Of a stretch of DNA of 64,000 nt, positions 16,998 to 25,992 are shown piece after piece; within the stretch, counting starts at the first letter, position 1; each line of letters begins with the position of its first letter. Source of the stretch: Arcicella rosea (GTDB lineage: Bacteria; Bacteroidota; Bacteroidia; Cytophagales; Spirosomataceae); contig NZ_JACHKT010000029.1 of assembly GCF_014204325.1 (NCBI RefSeq), positions 1 through 64,000 of the forward strand, in the 5' to 3' direction. The position numbers and the translations under genes were made by a program. The notes below the pieces were generated by a model. The model was not told the origin of the DNA. It saw nothing but the letters and a program-made list of their open reading frames with translations, and searched no databases.

Positions 16998-17708
16998 TTA
17001 CTCTTCAAAACTATAAGCGTACAGTTTCGTAATCTTCTTTTTACGCATTTTTTTATAAGTAATTTTCATCGGAATATCTTTTAAAGGACGATTATTTTTA
17101 TCTCTTGCCTGATTTGCTACCGAATCTACCACCCATAAATTATCAATTACTTGTCCGAAAACGGTATAATTTCCATCCAAATGTGGTGTTCCGCCAATGG
17201 TTTTATAAACGTTTTTTTGTTCCTCCGTATAAGTTCTCAAAGGACTTCTCGCCATTTGTTTTGTCAAACTTGAATCATTCCAAACCTGACCTTGTACGAT
17301 ATAATACTGACAACCCGAAGAAGCTTTTTCTGGATTATTGTCACGAGCAGCGGCTAAAGCTCCCTTTTTATGGAATAATTCAGGTGTAATTTCTGCTGGT
17401 ACTTTGTAGCCTACATCGCCATTTCCTAATAATTCTCCTTCTTTTGCTTTTTTAGAATTTGGGTCTCCGCCCTGAATCATAAAAGACTTAATAACACGAT
17501 GAAAAAGTAAACCATCATAGAATTTTTTATTCACCAATTTCAAGAAATTCTTTTTGTGCTGTGGTGCTTCATTGTGCAAAATTGCGTGCATTTCACCAAA
17601 AGGCGTGCTAAAAGTAACGAGGTAATCTTTTCTTTTACTTTGTGAAAAAGTTTGTAAAGAAATGAATGATGCAAGTAAGAATAAAAGCGTTTTTTTGTTT
17701 GAAATCAT
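16998..17708 (-). CDS. Periplasmic peptidyl-prolyl cis-trans isomerase, cyclophilin type
   Basis: A 236-residue cyclophilin with a signal peptide (LLFLLASFISLQTFSQ). The core has FGEMHAILHNEAPQH, the active-site run LLFHRVIKSFMIQGGDP, GALAAARDNNPEKASSGCQ and NYTVFGQVIDN. It catalyses proline isomerisation during folding of exported proteins. The C-terminal extension after the barrel is lysine-rich. Length is slightly above a minimal cyclophilin, as is common for exported Bacteroidota forms. Confidence 0.93.
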   Translation of the reverse strand: MISNKKTLLFLLASFISLQTFSQSKRKDYLVTFSTPFGEMHAILHNEAPQHKKNFLKLVNKKFYDGLLFHRVIKSFMIQGGDPNSKKAKEGELLGNGDVGYKVPAEITPELFHKKGALAAARDNNPEKASSGCQYYIVQGQVWNDSSLTKQMARSPLRTYTEEQKNVYKTIGGTPHLDGNYTVFGQVIDNLWVVDSVANQARDKNNRPLKDIPMKITYKKMRKKKITKLYAYSFEE

Positions 17709-17907
17709 GTCAAAAGAGACTATTTGAGTGAGATGAAATGTTAAAAAATAAATGTACTATTTTTTTCTTGATGCACAGAATCGCAATCATAAAAACCACT
17801 ACAGGTTTTAGAGTAGCAATGTTGATAACTCGCAAATCATGATTAACTTCAAGTATATTTTGTCAGGTCTTGAAACTGATTCAATACAATCTCAAATTTT
17901 AACAACT

Positions 17908-18494
17908 ATGAAAAAAACACATTACAGCTTACTTTTTTCATTACTCCTCAGTTCCTCTGCTTTCTCGCAGGAAGTCACCAAATTGTATTCAGGCAAAGCC
18001 CCAGGTTCTGAAAACTGTACTTGTTAGGAAGAGGCATCAGCGGGCAAACTTCTCCACAAACTTTATTGCGTTTTCGTCAGGATGTGGTGGATTTGAAACC
18101 AAAAGTAGTCATTATCAACATTGGTATCAACGACATTGCAGAAAATACGGGCGATTATATGCAAGAATATACTTTGGCAAACTATAAATCTATGATCGAA
18201 ATCGCCAAAGCAAATAATATTAAAGTGATTTTGGCTTCGGTGATGCCTGCGGCGGCTTTTCCGTGGAGAAAGGAAATTAAAGATGTACCCAGTAAGGGAA
18301 TTGCTTTGAACGAAGGCATTAAACAATTGGCGAAACAATACAACTTGGTGTACCTTGATTACTTCACGCCTTTGAAAGATGAAAGAAATGGATTGAGCAA
18401 AGAAATGGCAGAAGACGGCGTACATCCAACAATTGCTTGCTATAAAATCATGGAGAAATTGGCGAAAGAAGCTATTGCAAAGGCTTTGAAGTAG
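17908..18494 (+). pseudogene. Deletion-fused hydrolase pseudogene (alpha/beta-hydrolase start joined to SGNH hydrolase end)
   Basis: The ATG at 17908 opens a signal peptide (LLFSLLLSSSAFSQ) followed by VTKLYSGKAPGSEN, which resembles the start of Bacteroidota alpha/beta-hydrolases. The frame stops at 18027. In another frame from about 18021 the sequence continues as LGRGISGQTSPQTLLRFRQD, with INIGINDIAENTGD (block III) and EDGVHPT (block V), the C-terminal part of a GDSL/SGNH hydrolase. The SGNH block I with the catalytic Ser is missing. The simplest reading is a deletion that removed the middle of two adjacent hydrolase genes and joined the rest out of frame. Confidence 0.75.
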
Positions 18495-18518
18495 TTTTTT
18501 TAATTTGAAGATTTGAGA

Positions 18519-18600
18519 ATTTGAAGATTTGAAAATGTTTTTTTAGCAATTATCTATCAATAAGTAATTTTCAAATTACCTCATTTTCAAATCTTCAAAT
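18519..18600. repeat. Inverted repeat of ATTTGAAGATTTG words
   Basis: ATTTGAAGATTTGAAAATG (18519-18537) is perfectly complementary to 18582-18600. Extra copies of the word extend the left arm to about 18502. It lies between the broken hydrolase gene and the hemC stop. The same vocabulary recurs at 20703-20875. Confidence 0.85.
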
Positions 18601-18602
18601 CA

Positions 18603-19532
18603 CTAACTGTTTAGCCCCGCACGAATTTCTTTCAAAATTCTATCTCCGCCTAAACTTAAAATCTTTTCCGCTAAAATTTCGCCTATTTCAAGGGCATCTG
18701 TTCCTGATACTCTTTCTTTCAATACTTCCTGTCCGTCTAAACTGATGATGCCGCCTGTCATAGTCAATTCTCCATTTTCAGCAGTTTGTGCCAAGCCAAA
18801 AACTGGAATACTACAACCACCTTGCAAGCGTCTCAAGTAAGCACGTTCTGCCAATAATTGTTGTTCCGTTTCAGCATGATTACACAATTCACGAATTTTT
18901 GCTTTCTTTTCAGCATCCAACGAAACGGCACATTCTATCGCCACAGAACCTTGTCCAACGGCTGGCGTAAACTTATTTAATGAAATCAACTCTGCGATAT
19001 GTTCTTCGTAGCCCATGCGATGCACTCCTGCATAAGCCAACAACAAAGCATCGCAAACGCCACTTTCTAATTTACCCATGCGAGTTTGCAAGTTGCCACG
19101 CATATCTACGGTTTTGATGTGCGGATAAAAATGCTTCAACATCGCTACTCTTCGGGTCGAAGAAGTACCTACTACAAAAGGTTTTCCACTTTCCAGCGAT
19201 AAGCTTTTATCATAACTTACCAAAACGTCGTTTACTTTTTCACGCTCGGTAAAGGCAATTAATGCTAAATCATCCGCCAATTCCGATTGTAAATCTTTGG
19301 CTGAATGCTGTGCAATATCTATTTCGCCAGAACGAAGTTTTTCTTCTAATTCTTCCGTAAATACTCCTTTTGAGCCAATTTTCGACAAAGAACGGTCTAA
19401 GATTTGGTCTCCTTTAGTATTGATAATGACGATTTCAACAGATAAACCGCCTTTTTCTAATGTTTCTTTGATGAAGTACGCTTGCCAAAGTGCTAATTTT
19501 GACCCTCTCGTTCCTAATTTTATTGTACTCAT
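18603..19532 (-). CDS. hemC: Hydroxymethylbilane synthase (porphobilinogen deaminase)
   Basis: A 309-residue cytosolic enzyme that joins four porphobilinogen molecules into hydroxymethylbilane in haem biosynthesis. The start MSTIKLGTRGSKLALWQ and the block FTEELEEKLRSGEIDIAQHSAKDLQ are diagnostic. The dipyrromethane cofactor cysteine is in LQGGCSIPVFG. Arg-rich substrate loops (GTSSTRRVAML, VDMRGNLQTRMGKL) are present. Length is normal. No other hem genes are adjacent in this window. Confidence 0.96.
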   Translation of the reverse strand: MSTIKLGTRGSKLALWQAYFIKETLEKGGLSVEIVIINTKGDQILDRSLSKIGSKGVFTEELEEKLRSGEIDIAQHSAKDLQSELADDLALIAFTEREKVNDVLVSYDKSLSLESGKPFVVGTSSTRRVAMLKHFYPHIKTVDMRGNLQTRMGKLESGVCDALLLAYAGVHRMGYEEHIAELISLNKFTPAVGQGSVAIECAVSLDAEKKAKIRELCNHAETEQQLLAERAYLRRLQGGCSIPVFGLAQTAENGELTMTGGIISLDGQEVLKERVSGTDALEIGEILAEKILSLGGDRILKEIRAGLNS

Positions 19533-19588
19533 GGTTGGATTATTAGCCCTGAGCTGTGAGCTTTGAGCTTTTATTGTTAATGATTTTT

Positions 19589-20698
19589 CTAACTTTTAAA
19601 CAATCGGGCGATGCTTAGTGATAAATCTAAATGTAAAATCTTCGCCCTTGCGTTGCGTTCTAAATAATAATATACTTGACTGAATTCTTGTACAATCAGT
19701 TCGATGGCTTCAATTTTTACTGCTTTTGAAAAATTTTGTACAAAAGTAAGTTCCTCTCCTTCTAATCTTACCAAAGCTTCTGCTCCGTTTTTCCAAAGTA
19801 ACAAATCTCTAAAAATATTCAAGCCGTACTCCATCATGCCTTTTTGGTCTTCTTTCGACATTGCGTCAAATTCATCAGCCAATTTTATCAAAGCTTGCAC
19901 ATTTGGTTTGTACGCCATTCGCATCCAATTAGCAAACCATTCGTGCTGTACTTGTCCTTCGTGCGTAGTTAAAGCTACTGCTTTTGAAATATTTCCTTCG
20001 GATAAGTATGCAATTTGTTTGGCTCTTTCCATGCTTACTCCTGTTTTTTCGGTAAGGTATTCAACCGTATTTTCATCCGAAAAAGCAGGAATCATTACTC
20101 TTTGCGTTCTGGAGAGTATCGTTGTTAATAATTTGTTGGTATCGTTACATACGAGAATAAACAGCGTTTTGGTAGGCGGCTCTTCTAAAATTTTTAATAA
20201 AGAATTCGCCGACTCAATGTTCATTAATTCTGGTTGCCAAATAATCAAGATTTTGTACTCTGCTTCAAAAGCCTTGAGCGAGATTTTCTCAATAATATTA
20301 TGAGCTTCCTTGATAGGAATAATTCCTTGTTTGTTGCCAGTTGCACCCGTAAACTCCAACCAATCCGTTAAACTTCTATATGGACTTTCAATCAAAAACT
20401 TACGCCAAGTGGGCAATAATTCCAAAACGGTTTCCTTCGCACTCGGAGTCGGAAAAATATGGTGAATATCAGGATGCACCATTTTCGCCATTTTGATACA
20501 AGACGCACAAGACCCACAAGCATCAGTTTCGGTCTTGTCTTCGCAATTGATATAAGTAGCATAAGCCCAAGCCAAAGCCAAGTTTGCTCCGCCAATTGCT
20601 CCATGAAACAATTGTGCATGAGCCACATGGTTCATTTGCACCGAACGAATCAGCGTATTTTTAATGGCACTTAAACCTGGGATTTCCTTAAATAACAT
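19589..20698 (-). CDS. holB: DNA polymerase III delta-prime subunit
   Basis: A 369-residue clamp-loader subunit of the AAA+ type. A zinc module is visible as Cys52, Cys61, Cys64 and Cys67. The Walker A region is degenerate (GAIGGANLALAWAYA, no GKT), as expected for delta-prime, which does not hydrolyse ATP. The sensor/SRC-like region reads LLKILEEPPTKTLFILVCN followed by LLTTILSRTQR. It should act with DnaX and HolA to load the sliding clamp. It is flanked on both sides by loci carrying the same ATTTGAAGATTTG repeat words. Confidence 0.93.
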   Translation of the reverse strand: MLFKEIPGLSAIKNTLIRSVQMNHVAHAQLFHGAIGGANLALAWAYATYINCEDKTETDACGSCASCIKMAKMVHPDIHHIFPTPSAKETVLELLPTWRKFLIESPYRSLTDWLEFTGATGNKQGIIPIKEAHNIIEKISLKAFEAEYKILIIWQPELMNIESANSLLKILEEPPTKTLFILVCNDTNKLLTTILSRTQRVMIPAFSDENTVEYLTEKTGVSMERAKQIAYLSEGNISKAVALTTHEGQVQHEWFANWMRMAYKPNVQALIKLADEFDAMSKEDQKGMMEYGLNIFRDLLLWKNGAEALVRLEGEELTFVQNFSKAVKIEAIELIVQEFSQVYYYLERNARAKILHLDLSLSIARLFKS

Positions 20699-20702
20699 TT
20701 AT

Positions 20703-20875
20703 TCTTTTCAATTTGAAAATGTGGGAGAATTTGAAAATTTGAAGATTTGAAAAAGTGGAAGAATTTGGAAATTTGATGATTTGAAAATTTGAAAATAAGT
20801 AGCTTACTCAAATTTTATTTTCAAATTACCACACTTTCAAATCTTCAAATTTCCAAATTTTCAAATCATCTCAAA
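20703..20875. repeat. Long inverted repeat of AATTTGAAAATTTG words
   Basis: Left-arm copies of AATTTGAAAATTTGAAGATTTG and related words run from about 20709 to 20796. The right arm from about 20818 carries their complements (CAAATCTTCAAATTTCC, AAATTTTCAAATCATC) and runs into the last codons of the GlmU-like gene. The same word family occurs at 18502-18600. Confidence 0.85.
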
Positions 20876-22015
20876 AATTGCTTTCAAAATTTGTTCTTCA
20901 ACAGCATCAAATTCTTTTCCTCTACGTTCCAAAACAGCACGAGCTACTTGGTTTGCTTTCCGCAAATGATACGTTTTGAAAGTACCATTTCCATTACTCC
21001 ACGAAAACGAAGGAATATGTTTTGGTTGAAAATCTGCTCCGAAAATATTACAATTCACACCCACAACCGTTCCAGTGTTAAACATCGTATTGATACCACA
21101 TTTAGAATGGTCGCCCATGATTAAACCCACAAATTGCGAACCTGTATTTTCGTAGCGATTACTTACATAACTCCACAATTCTACTTTTGAATAGTCGTTT
21201 TTCAAGTTAGAATTATTGGTATCAGCTCCCCAATTACACCACTCGCCAATCACAGAATTTCCCATGAAACCTTCATGTCCTTTGTTTGAATTGCCAAAGA
21301 TAACGGAATTACTGATTTCTCCGCCTACCTTACAATGCGGGCCAATGGTTGTATTTCTACGCATTTTTGCTCCCATATTCACCACCGAATTTTCACAAAT
21401 GGCAAAAGGACCTTGAATCAAAGCTCCAATGCTTAGGCTTGCGCCTTTGCCAATATAAATCGGACCGTGCGTAGCATCGAGTACAACCGATTTTAAATCA
21501 ACACCTTCTTCAATAAAAATCTGTGATTCATTATAAAAAGCCGTAAAGCGGTCGTTGATGGGCTGCGAGGTTCTTCCTGATGTGATTCTCTGAAAATCAT
21601 TAATAATTTGCTCGCCGTTGTGTGTATAAATATCTATGGCGTGACGAATGATTCGTACAGTTCCCTCAAAAGTAATCGTATTTTCAAAAGTATCCTTGGC
21701 TTCTTTACTTCTATAAGCAAGAATGGTTTCTCTTTGAAGCAAAGCAGTATCGGGTGCTAATTGTTGAATGGCTTCAACTAAAGTTTGCGTCGGACAAACG
21801 GCACCATTAATAAATACATTGTCGTCTGCCAAAATGACGGGGAACTTGGTCTGTAAATAATCTTGCGTATAAAATGAAATTTCGCTTTGTAGGTACGCCT
21901 GCCATTTTTCGCTGATGGTTTGTATTCCGATACGAATTTCACCGACAGGACGAGTAAAAGTTAGAGGCAACAAAGACTGACGAATCTGGAGGTCATCAAA
22001 GAGTATAAAATTCAT
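20861..22015 (-). CDS. GlmU-like sugar nucleotidyltransferase/acyltransferase family protein
   Basis: A 384-residue protein of the Bacteroidota GlmU-like family. The N-terminal half begins NFILFDDLQIRQSLLPLTFTRPVGEIRIGI, a pattern seen in these divergent nucleotidyltransferase-like domains. The C-terminal half is a left-handed beta-helix with hexapeptide repeats (IYIGKGASLSIGALIQGPF, GAKMRRNTTIGPHCKVGGE). The usual GlmU N-terminal LAAGxGTRM loop is absent, so it is not a standard GlmU. It may act in amino-sugar nucleotide synthesis; the exact activity is uncertain. Its last codons lie inside the word-repeat arm downstream. Confidence 0.85.
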   Translation of the reverse strand: MNFILFDDLQIRQSLLPLTFTRPVGEIRIGIQTISEKWQAYLQSEISFYTQDYLQTKFPVILADDNVFINGAVCPTQTLVEAIQQLAPDTALLQRETILAYRSKEAKDTFENTITFEGTVRIIRHAIDIYTHNGEQIINDFQRITSGRTSQPINDRFTAFYNESQIFIEEGVDLKSVVLDATHGPIYIGKGASLSIGALIQGPFAICENSVVNMGAKMRRNTTIGPHCKVGGEISNSVIFGNSNKGHEGFMGNSVIGEWCNWGADTNNSNLKNDYSKVELWSYVSNRYENTGSQFVGLIMGDHSKCGINTMFNTGTVVGVNCNIFGADFQPKHIPSFSWSNGNGTFKTYHLRKANQVARAVLERRGKEFDAVEEQILKAIFEMI

Positions 22016-22074
22016 ACATTTAATACGGAGTATCCCATCCGCTGGGCAAGATTAGTTAAGCATTTGTAATTGTA

Positions 22075-22082
22075 CAAAATTA
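22075..22082 (-). promoter_or_regulatory. Possible -7 element of the GlmU-like gene
   Basis: On the minus strand this reads TAATTTTG, matching TAnnTTTG, about 60 nt before the start codon. No good TTG at -33 was found, so support is partial. Confidence 0.35.
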
Positions 22083-22278
22083 ATGAAAGTACTACATTTC
22101 ACTAATTTTCAGTGTTATCTGTTCATCATTAACAAATAATCGCCACAAATATAAGTTATATATTACCGATAACTAAGAGTGATGAATTAAGAATGATGAG
22201 TTACGAATTTAAAATATTAATATTTAGATTTTTAATTTACAAAACCGATTCTTTTTTCAACATTCCATGAATTAGGCA

Positions 22279-22317
22279 TAAAAAAAGCCTTTCAGATTGC
22301 TCTAAAAGGCTTTTTTT
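22279..22317 (-). terminator. Terminator of rpmE, symmetrical
   Basis: AAAAAAAGCCTTTCAGA pairs with TCTAAAAGGCTTTTTTT around a TTGC loop with one mismatch. T-runs exist on both strands, so it can work in either direction, but it directly follows rpmE on the minus strand. Confidence 0.88.
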
Positions 22318-22345
22318 CAATTTCGACACCGATTGGGTAGAAGAA

Positions 22346-22591
22346 TTATTTCTTGCCACCGAAACGCTTGTAGAATTTATCAACACGACCCGCAGTATCC
22401 AATAATACATTTTTACCTGTATAGAATGGGTGCGACTCAGAAGAAACCTCGATTTTGAATACTGGATAAGTTTCTCCTTCAAATTCAGTTGTTTCAGTTG
22501 TTTTTGCACATGATTGTGTTAAAAACTTGTAATCAGCAGACAAATCATGGAAAACCACTGGTCTGTAATCTGGATGAATTCCTTGTTTCAT
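22346..22591 (-). CDS. rpmE2: 50S ribosomal protein L31 type B
   Basis: An 81-residue ribosomal protein of the large subunit. The opening [21 protein letters not shown] and the tail [26 protein letters not shown] are diagnostic. It is the type B, zinc-free form: only Cys28 is present and the CxxC zinc pair is missing. Type B L31 often replaces the zinc form under zinc limitation in other bacteria; whether a zinc-form paralogue exists here is not visible. It has a leader of about 150 nt with a GC-rich hairpin. Confidence 0.97.
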   Translation of the reverse strand: MKQGIHPDYRPVVFHDLSADYKFLTQSCAKTTETTEFEGETYPVFKIEVSSESHPFYTGKNVLLDTAGRVDKFYKRFGGKK

Positions 22592-22608
22592 GATAATATT
22601 TTGATTTT

Positions 22609-22629
22609 GAGACGATTCCCCGCCGTCTC
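22609..22629 (-). promoter_or_regulatory. Candidate L31 leader hairpin
   Basis: GAGACG (22609-22614) pairs with CGTCTC (22624-22629) around a G-rich 9-nt loop (GCGGGGAAT on the RNA). It stands 17 nt upstream of the rpmE start codon in very AT-rich DNA. Position and composition suggest an autoregulatory leader site, as known for L31 in other phyla. Confidence 0.45.
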
Positions 22630-22746
22630 TGGATTGTATATAATGAGTCGATTGCTAAATTGGGAGATACAGTATTCAAGATGTTTAGATATAATTAAAC
22701 GAATTACTGATAACAATCGACAAAAGCACTTTTCTATTTGAGGGTG

Positions 22747-22775
22747 CAAAATTACATTTTTTTTGGTGGTTTCAA
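22747..22775 (-). promoter_or_regulatory. rpmE promoter
   Basis: On the minus strand TTG (22775-22773), an 18-nt spacer, then TAATTTTG (22754-22747) match the Bacteroidota consensus. The start would fall near 22741, giving a leader of about 150 nt. Confidence 0.6.
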
Positions 22776-22954
22776 AAACTTTTTTAAGGTAATTTGATTT
22801 AACTTTTCAAGAAAAAGTATTCTGATTTTTTTGTAAAAAAATTCTTTATAATTATTCCAAGGCTGATACTTGGCTGAATGGCACTAGGCTTGAATTTCTG
22901 TTGTACATAACAAATAGTTTAATTTTTTCTTGCTTTTTAATAGCTTGTTATTCG

Positions 22955-22985
22955 TTGCGAATAGATTAAGAAATTGTTATCTTTG
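22955..22985 (+). promoter_or_regulatory. nrdA promoter
   Basis: TTG at 22955-22957, a 20-nt spacer and TATCTTTG at 22978-22985 fit the Bacteroidota consensus closely. The nearest downstream gene is nrdA, about 340 nt away. Confidence 0.65.
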
Positions 22986-22991
22986 AAGTGC

Positions 22992-23331
22992 ATACCAAAA
23001 TCATTCATTATTAACGTTTCTGTTTTATTTAAAGATCTAGCACATCGAATCAATCCTTGATTTCTTTGAGATTGCTAGTACAAAAATTCTTAAAATTTTA
23101 GCCGAATTAATTCTTAAATCATTTTTCATTTTCAAGAAAAAACAATGATTTAAGTAAAAAATAATGGATATTAAGGAATGAAAAACAAAAGCTTTGTGTT
23201 GAAGAGAACACCCACAAAATGGTTTCAACGATACACTCAAGGAATGATTATTTGATTTCTTTGAATGATTATATTCAAGCCTTCTTTCTTTATTTTAATA
23301 AAACTGAACACAATAAAAAACCCGAGTTAAT
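22992..23331 (+). promoter_or_regulatory. Long structured nrdA leader
   Basis: About 340 nt without a credible ORF. Possible hairpins include CTTAAATCA (23113-23121) with TGATTTAAG near 23146-23154, TTTGTG (23193-23198) with CACAAA (23213-23218), and TTGAAT (23261-23266) with ATTCAA (23273-23278). No palindromic NrdR box pair was recognised. A regulatory leader or a small RNA gene is possible. Confidence 0.4.
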
Positions 23332-25812
23332 ATGTACGTTATTAAAAGAGATGGCAGACGTGAGTCTGTAAAGTTTGACAAGATTACCGCCAGAATCGAA
23401 AAACTTTGCTATAGTCTCGATCCATTCTTTGTGCAGCCCCTCGAAGTAGCCAAAAAAGTTATTACTGGGCTTTATGATGGAGTAACCACGAGCGAATTAG
23501 ATAATTTGGCAGCAGAAACAGCTGCGTCGATGACGACCAAGCACCCAGACTATGCCGTGCTTGCAGCTAGAATTGCTGTTTCTAATTTGCATAAAGGGAC
23601 TTTGAAATCGTTCTCAGCAACGATGAAACGTCTTTATAACTATACAGACCCAAAAACTGGAGAAAATGCAGCACTTTTATCAAAAGAAGTGTATGATATT
23701 ATCAAAAAAAATGCAGGAGAATTAGACGCTGCTATTATTTATGACCGTGACTTCGGTTATGATTACTTTGGGTTCAAGACTTTAGAAAAATCTTATCTTC
23801 TAAAAATGGAAGGTAAAATTGCTGAACGTCCGCAACACATGTTGATGCGTGTTTCTATTGGTATCCATGGAAATGATGTTGAAAAAGCCATTGAAACTTA
23901 CAATTTATTGTCAGAACGTTGGTTTACTCATGCTACTCCTACGCTTTTCAATGCAGGAACACAAAAACCACAAATGTCATCTTGTTTCTTATTAACGATG
24001 CAAGACGATTCAATTGAAGGAATTTATGATACATTAAAACAATGTGCCAAAATTTCTCAATCGGCTGGTGGAATTGGTTTATCAATTCATAATGTTCGTG
24101 CTACGGGTTCATATATTAAAGGAACAAACGGTACTTCAAACGGTATTGTACCGATGTTGAAAGTATTTAATGATACAGCTCGCTACGTTGACCAAGGTGG
24201 TGGAAAAAGAAAAGGTTCATTTGCTATTTACTTAGAACCTTGGCATGCAGATATTTTCGATTTCTTAGAATTGAAAAAGAATCATGGTAAAGAGGAAATG
24301 CGTGCTAGAGATTTATTCTATGCGATGTGGATTCCTGATTTATTCATGAAACGTGTAAAAGATAATGATACTTGGTCATTATTTTGCCCGCACGAATGCC
24401 CAGGCTTGGCTGATACTTATGGAGACGAATTTGAAAAACTTTACACTAGCTATGAGTTAGCAGGAAAAGCACGCAAAGTAATCAAGGCTCAGGATTTATG
24501 GTTCGAGATTTTAGAATCTCAAACAGAAACTGGAACGCCTTATATGTTATTTAAAGACCACGCCAACCGTAAATCAAACCAAAAGAATTTAGGTACAATC
24601 AAGTCTTCAAACCTATGTACTGAAATTATGGAATATACTTCTAAAGATGAAGTAGCGGTTTGTAATCTAGCATCTTTAGCTTTACCAAAATTTGTAAAAA
24701 CTAACGAAAGAGGTTTCCAAGAGTTCGACCACGAAGCTTTATATAAAGTAACAAAGGTTGCAGCGAAAAACTTAAATAAAATCATCGACCGTAACTATTA
24801 TCCAGTTGAGGAAGCAAGACGTTCAAATATGCGTCATCGTCCAATTGGTTTAGGTGTTCAAGGTTTAGCAGATGTATTTATTTTGTTAAGAATGCCTTTT
24901 GAATCGGCAGGAGCAAAACAATTGAATAAAGATATTTTTGAAACCATGTACTATGCAGCCATGGAGGCTTCAATGGAATTGGCAATTCAAGAAGGTCCTT
25001 ATGAAACTTGGGCAGGTTCACCAATCTCGCAAGGTATTTTCCAATTTGATATGTGGGGAGTTACACCAGAGTCTGGTCGTTGGAATTGGGAAGAATTAAG
25101 AGAAAAAGTTAAAACACATGGCGTAAGAAACTCATTATTAGTAGCACCGATGCCAACGGCTTCGACTTCACAAATTTTGGGAAATAACGAATGTTTTGAG
25201 CCTTATACTTCAAACATTTACGCACGTAGAGTACTTTCTGGAGAATTCGCTGTAGTGAACAAACATCTTCTTCGTGACTTGGTGAAGTTGAACTTATGGA
25301 ATGATTCAATGAAAAACAAGTTGATTTCTGCCAACGGTTCGGTTCAAAACATTGCTGAAATTCCGCAAAGTTTAAAAGATCTTTATAAAACAGTTTGGGA
25401 AATCAAACAAAAAGTTATTATTGAAATGGCTGCCGACAGAGGTGCATATATTTGCCAGTCGCAATCATTAAATATTCATATTCAAGACCCGAACTTTGGT
25501 AAACTTACTTCGATGCACTTCTACGCATGGGAAAAAGGCTTGAAAACTGGGATGTACTATCTCAGAACAAAAGCTGCCGCCGATGCAATCAAGTTTACAG
25601 TCGAGAAACAAGCCGAAGTGGCCATTGAGCAAGCAAATGTTGTGCAAGAGCACGAGATGAGTTATGAAGCTTATGCCGCACAAGCAGCACAAGCGAAATC
25701 ATCAGCTGCCTCACTCGTTGTAGGAGGCTTAGACAGCGTAGTCGAACAAAATTGGTCGGCGATGCAATGCTCAATTGACGATCCAGATGGATGCGAAGCC
25801 TGCGGGTCTTAA
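23332..25812 (+). CDS. nrdA: Ribonucleoside-diphosphate reductase alpha subunit, class I
   Basis: An 826-residue catalytic subunit that reduces ribonucleotides to deoxyribonucleotides. An N-terminal ATP-cone is present ([25 protein letters not shown] cut here as [15 protein letters not shown]). Active-site features are MSSCFLLTM near residue 216, [10 protein letters not shown] near 427 and [10 protein letters not shown] near 442, plus the radical-transfer region near [16 protein letters not shown]. The C-terminal redox tail is DGCEACGS with the Cys pair that is reduced by thioredoxin-like partners. The beta subunit gene nrdB is not adjacent and not in this window. The leader is unusually long. 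Confidence 0.97.
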   Translation: MYVIKRDGRRESVKFDKITARIEKLCYSLDPFFVQPLEVAKKVITGLYDGVTTSELDNLAAETAASMTTKHPDYAVLAARIAVSNLHKGTLKSFSATMKRLYNYTDPKTGENAALLSKEVYDIIKKNAGELDAAIIYDRDFGYDYFGFKTLEKSYLLKMEGKIAERPQHMLMRVSIGIHGNDVEKAIETYNLLSERWFTHATPTLFNAGTQKPQMSSCFLLTMQDDSIEGIYDTLKQCAKISQSAGGIGLSIHNVRATGSYIKGTNGTSNGIVPMLKVFNDTARYVDQGGGKRKGSFAIYLEPWHADIFDFLELKKNHGKEEMRARDLFYAMWIPDLFMKRVKDNDTWSLFCPHECPGLADTYGDEFEKLYTSYELAGKARKVIKAQDLWFEILESQTETGTPYMLFKDHANRKSNQKNLGTIKSSNLCTEIMEYTSKDEVAVCNLASLALPKFVKTNERGFQEFDHEALYKVTKVAAKNLNKIIDRNYYPVEEARRSNMRHRPIGLGVQGLADVFILLRMPFESAGAKQLNKDIFETMYYAAMEASMELAIQEGPYETWAGSPISQGIFQFDMWGVTPESGRWNWEELREKVKTHGVRNSLLVAPMPTASTSQILGNNECFEPYTSNIYARRVLSGEFAVVNKHLLRDLVKLNLWNDSMKNKLISANGSVQNIAEIPQSLKDLYKTVWEIKQKVIIEMAADRGAYICQSQSLNIHIQDPNFGKLTSMHFYAWEKGLKTGMYYLRTKAAADAIKFTVEKQAEVAIEQANVVQEHEMSYEAYAAQAAQAKSSAASLVVGGLDSVVEQNWSAMQCSIDDPDGCEACGS

Positions 25813-25825
25813 TCATTTCAGTATC

Positions 25826-25862
25826 AAAAAGCCCTCTTTCCAAAAGATTGAGGGCTTTTTTT
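25826..25862 (+). terminator. nrdA terminator
   Basis: AAAAAGCCCTC pairs with GAGGGCTTTTT around a 13-nt loop and runs into a longer T-tract. Confidence 0.88.
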
Positions 25863-25992
25863 ATAAACTTCATCTAAAATACTGAAAAGAGTAACAGAAA
25901 ATTATTAATTTAACTGTTCATTCTTTGAAGTAAATAATAATACTTTTAATGATGATTAAATCGCTTAACACAAAAACAAATCAGGTTGCCCA

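Larger units (their letters stand above)
22016..22345. other. 330-nt gap between the GlmU-like gene and rpmE
   Basis: It holds the possible promoter near 22075, a short stretch of GATGAATTAAGAATGATGAGTT-type words at about 22180-22215, and the rpmE terminator at 22279-22317. No gene was recognised. Confidence 0.7.

Noticed and set aside
19704-20303. 199-codon plus-strand ORF opposite holB
   Set aside because: Antisense shadow of a well-supported gene; the composition is not protein-like and no start signal is seen.
23037-23240. 67-codon minus-strand ORF in the nrdA leader
   Set aside because: AT-rich, Phe/Ile/Ser-heavy, no ribosome site or family likeness, and it conflicts with the nrdA promoter direction.
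23200-23331. NrdR boxes before nrdA
   Set aside because: ACACAATA-like fragments occur, but no pair of palindromic 16-bp boxes could be found.
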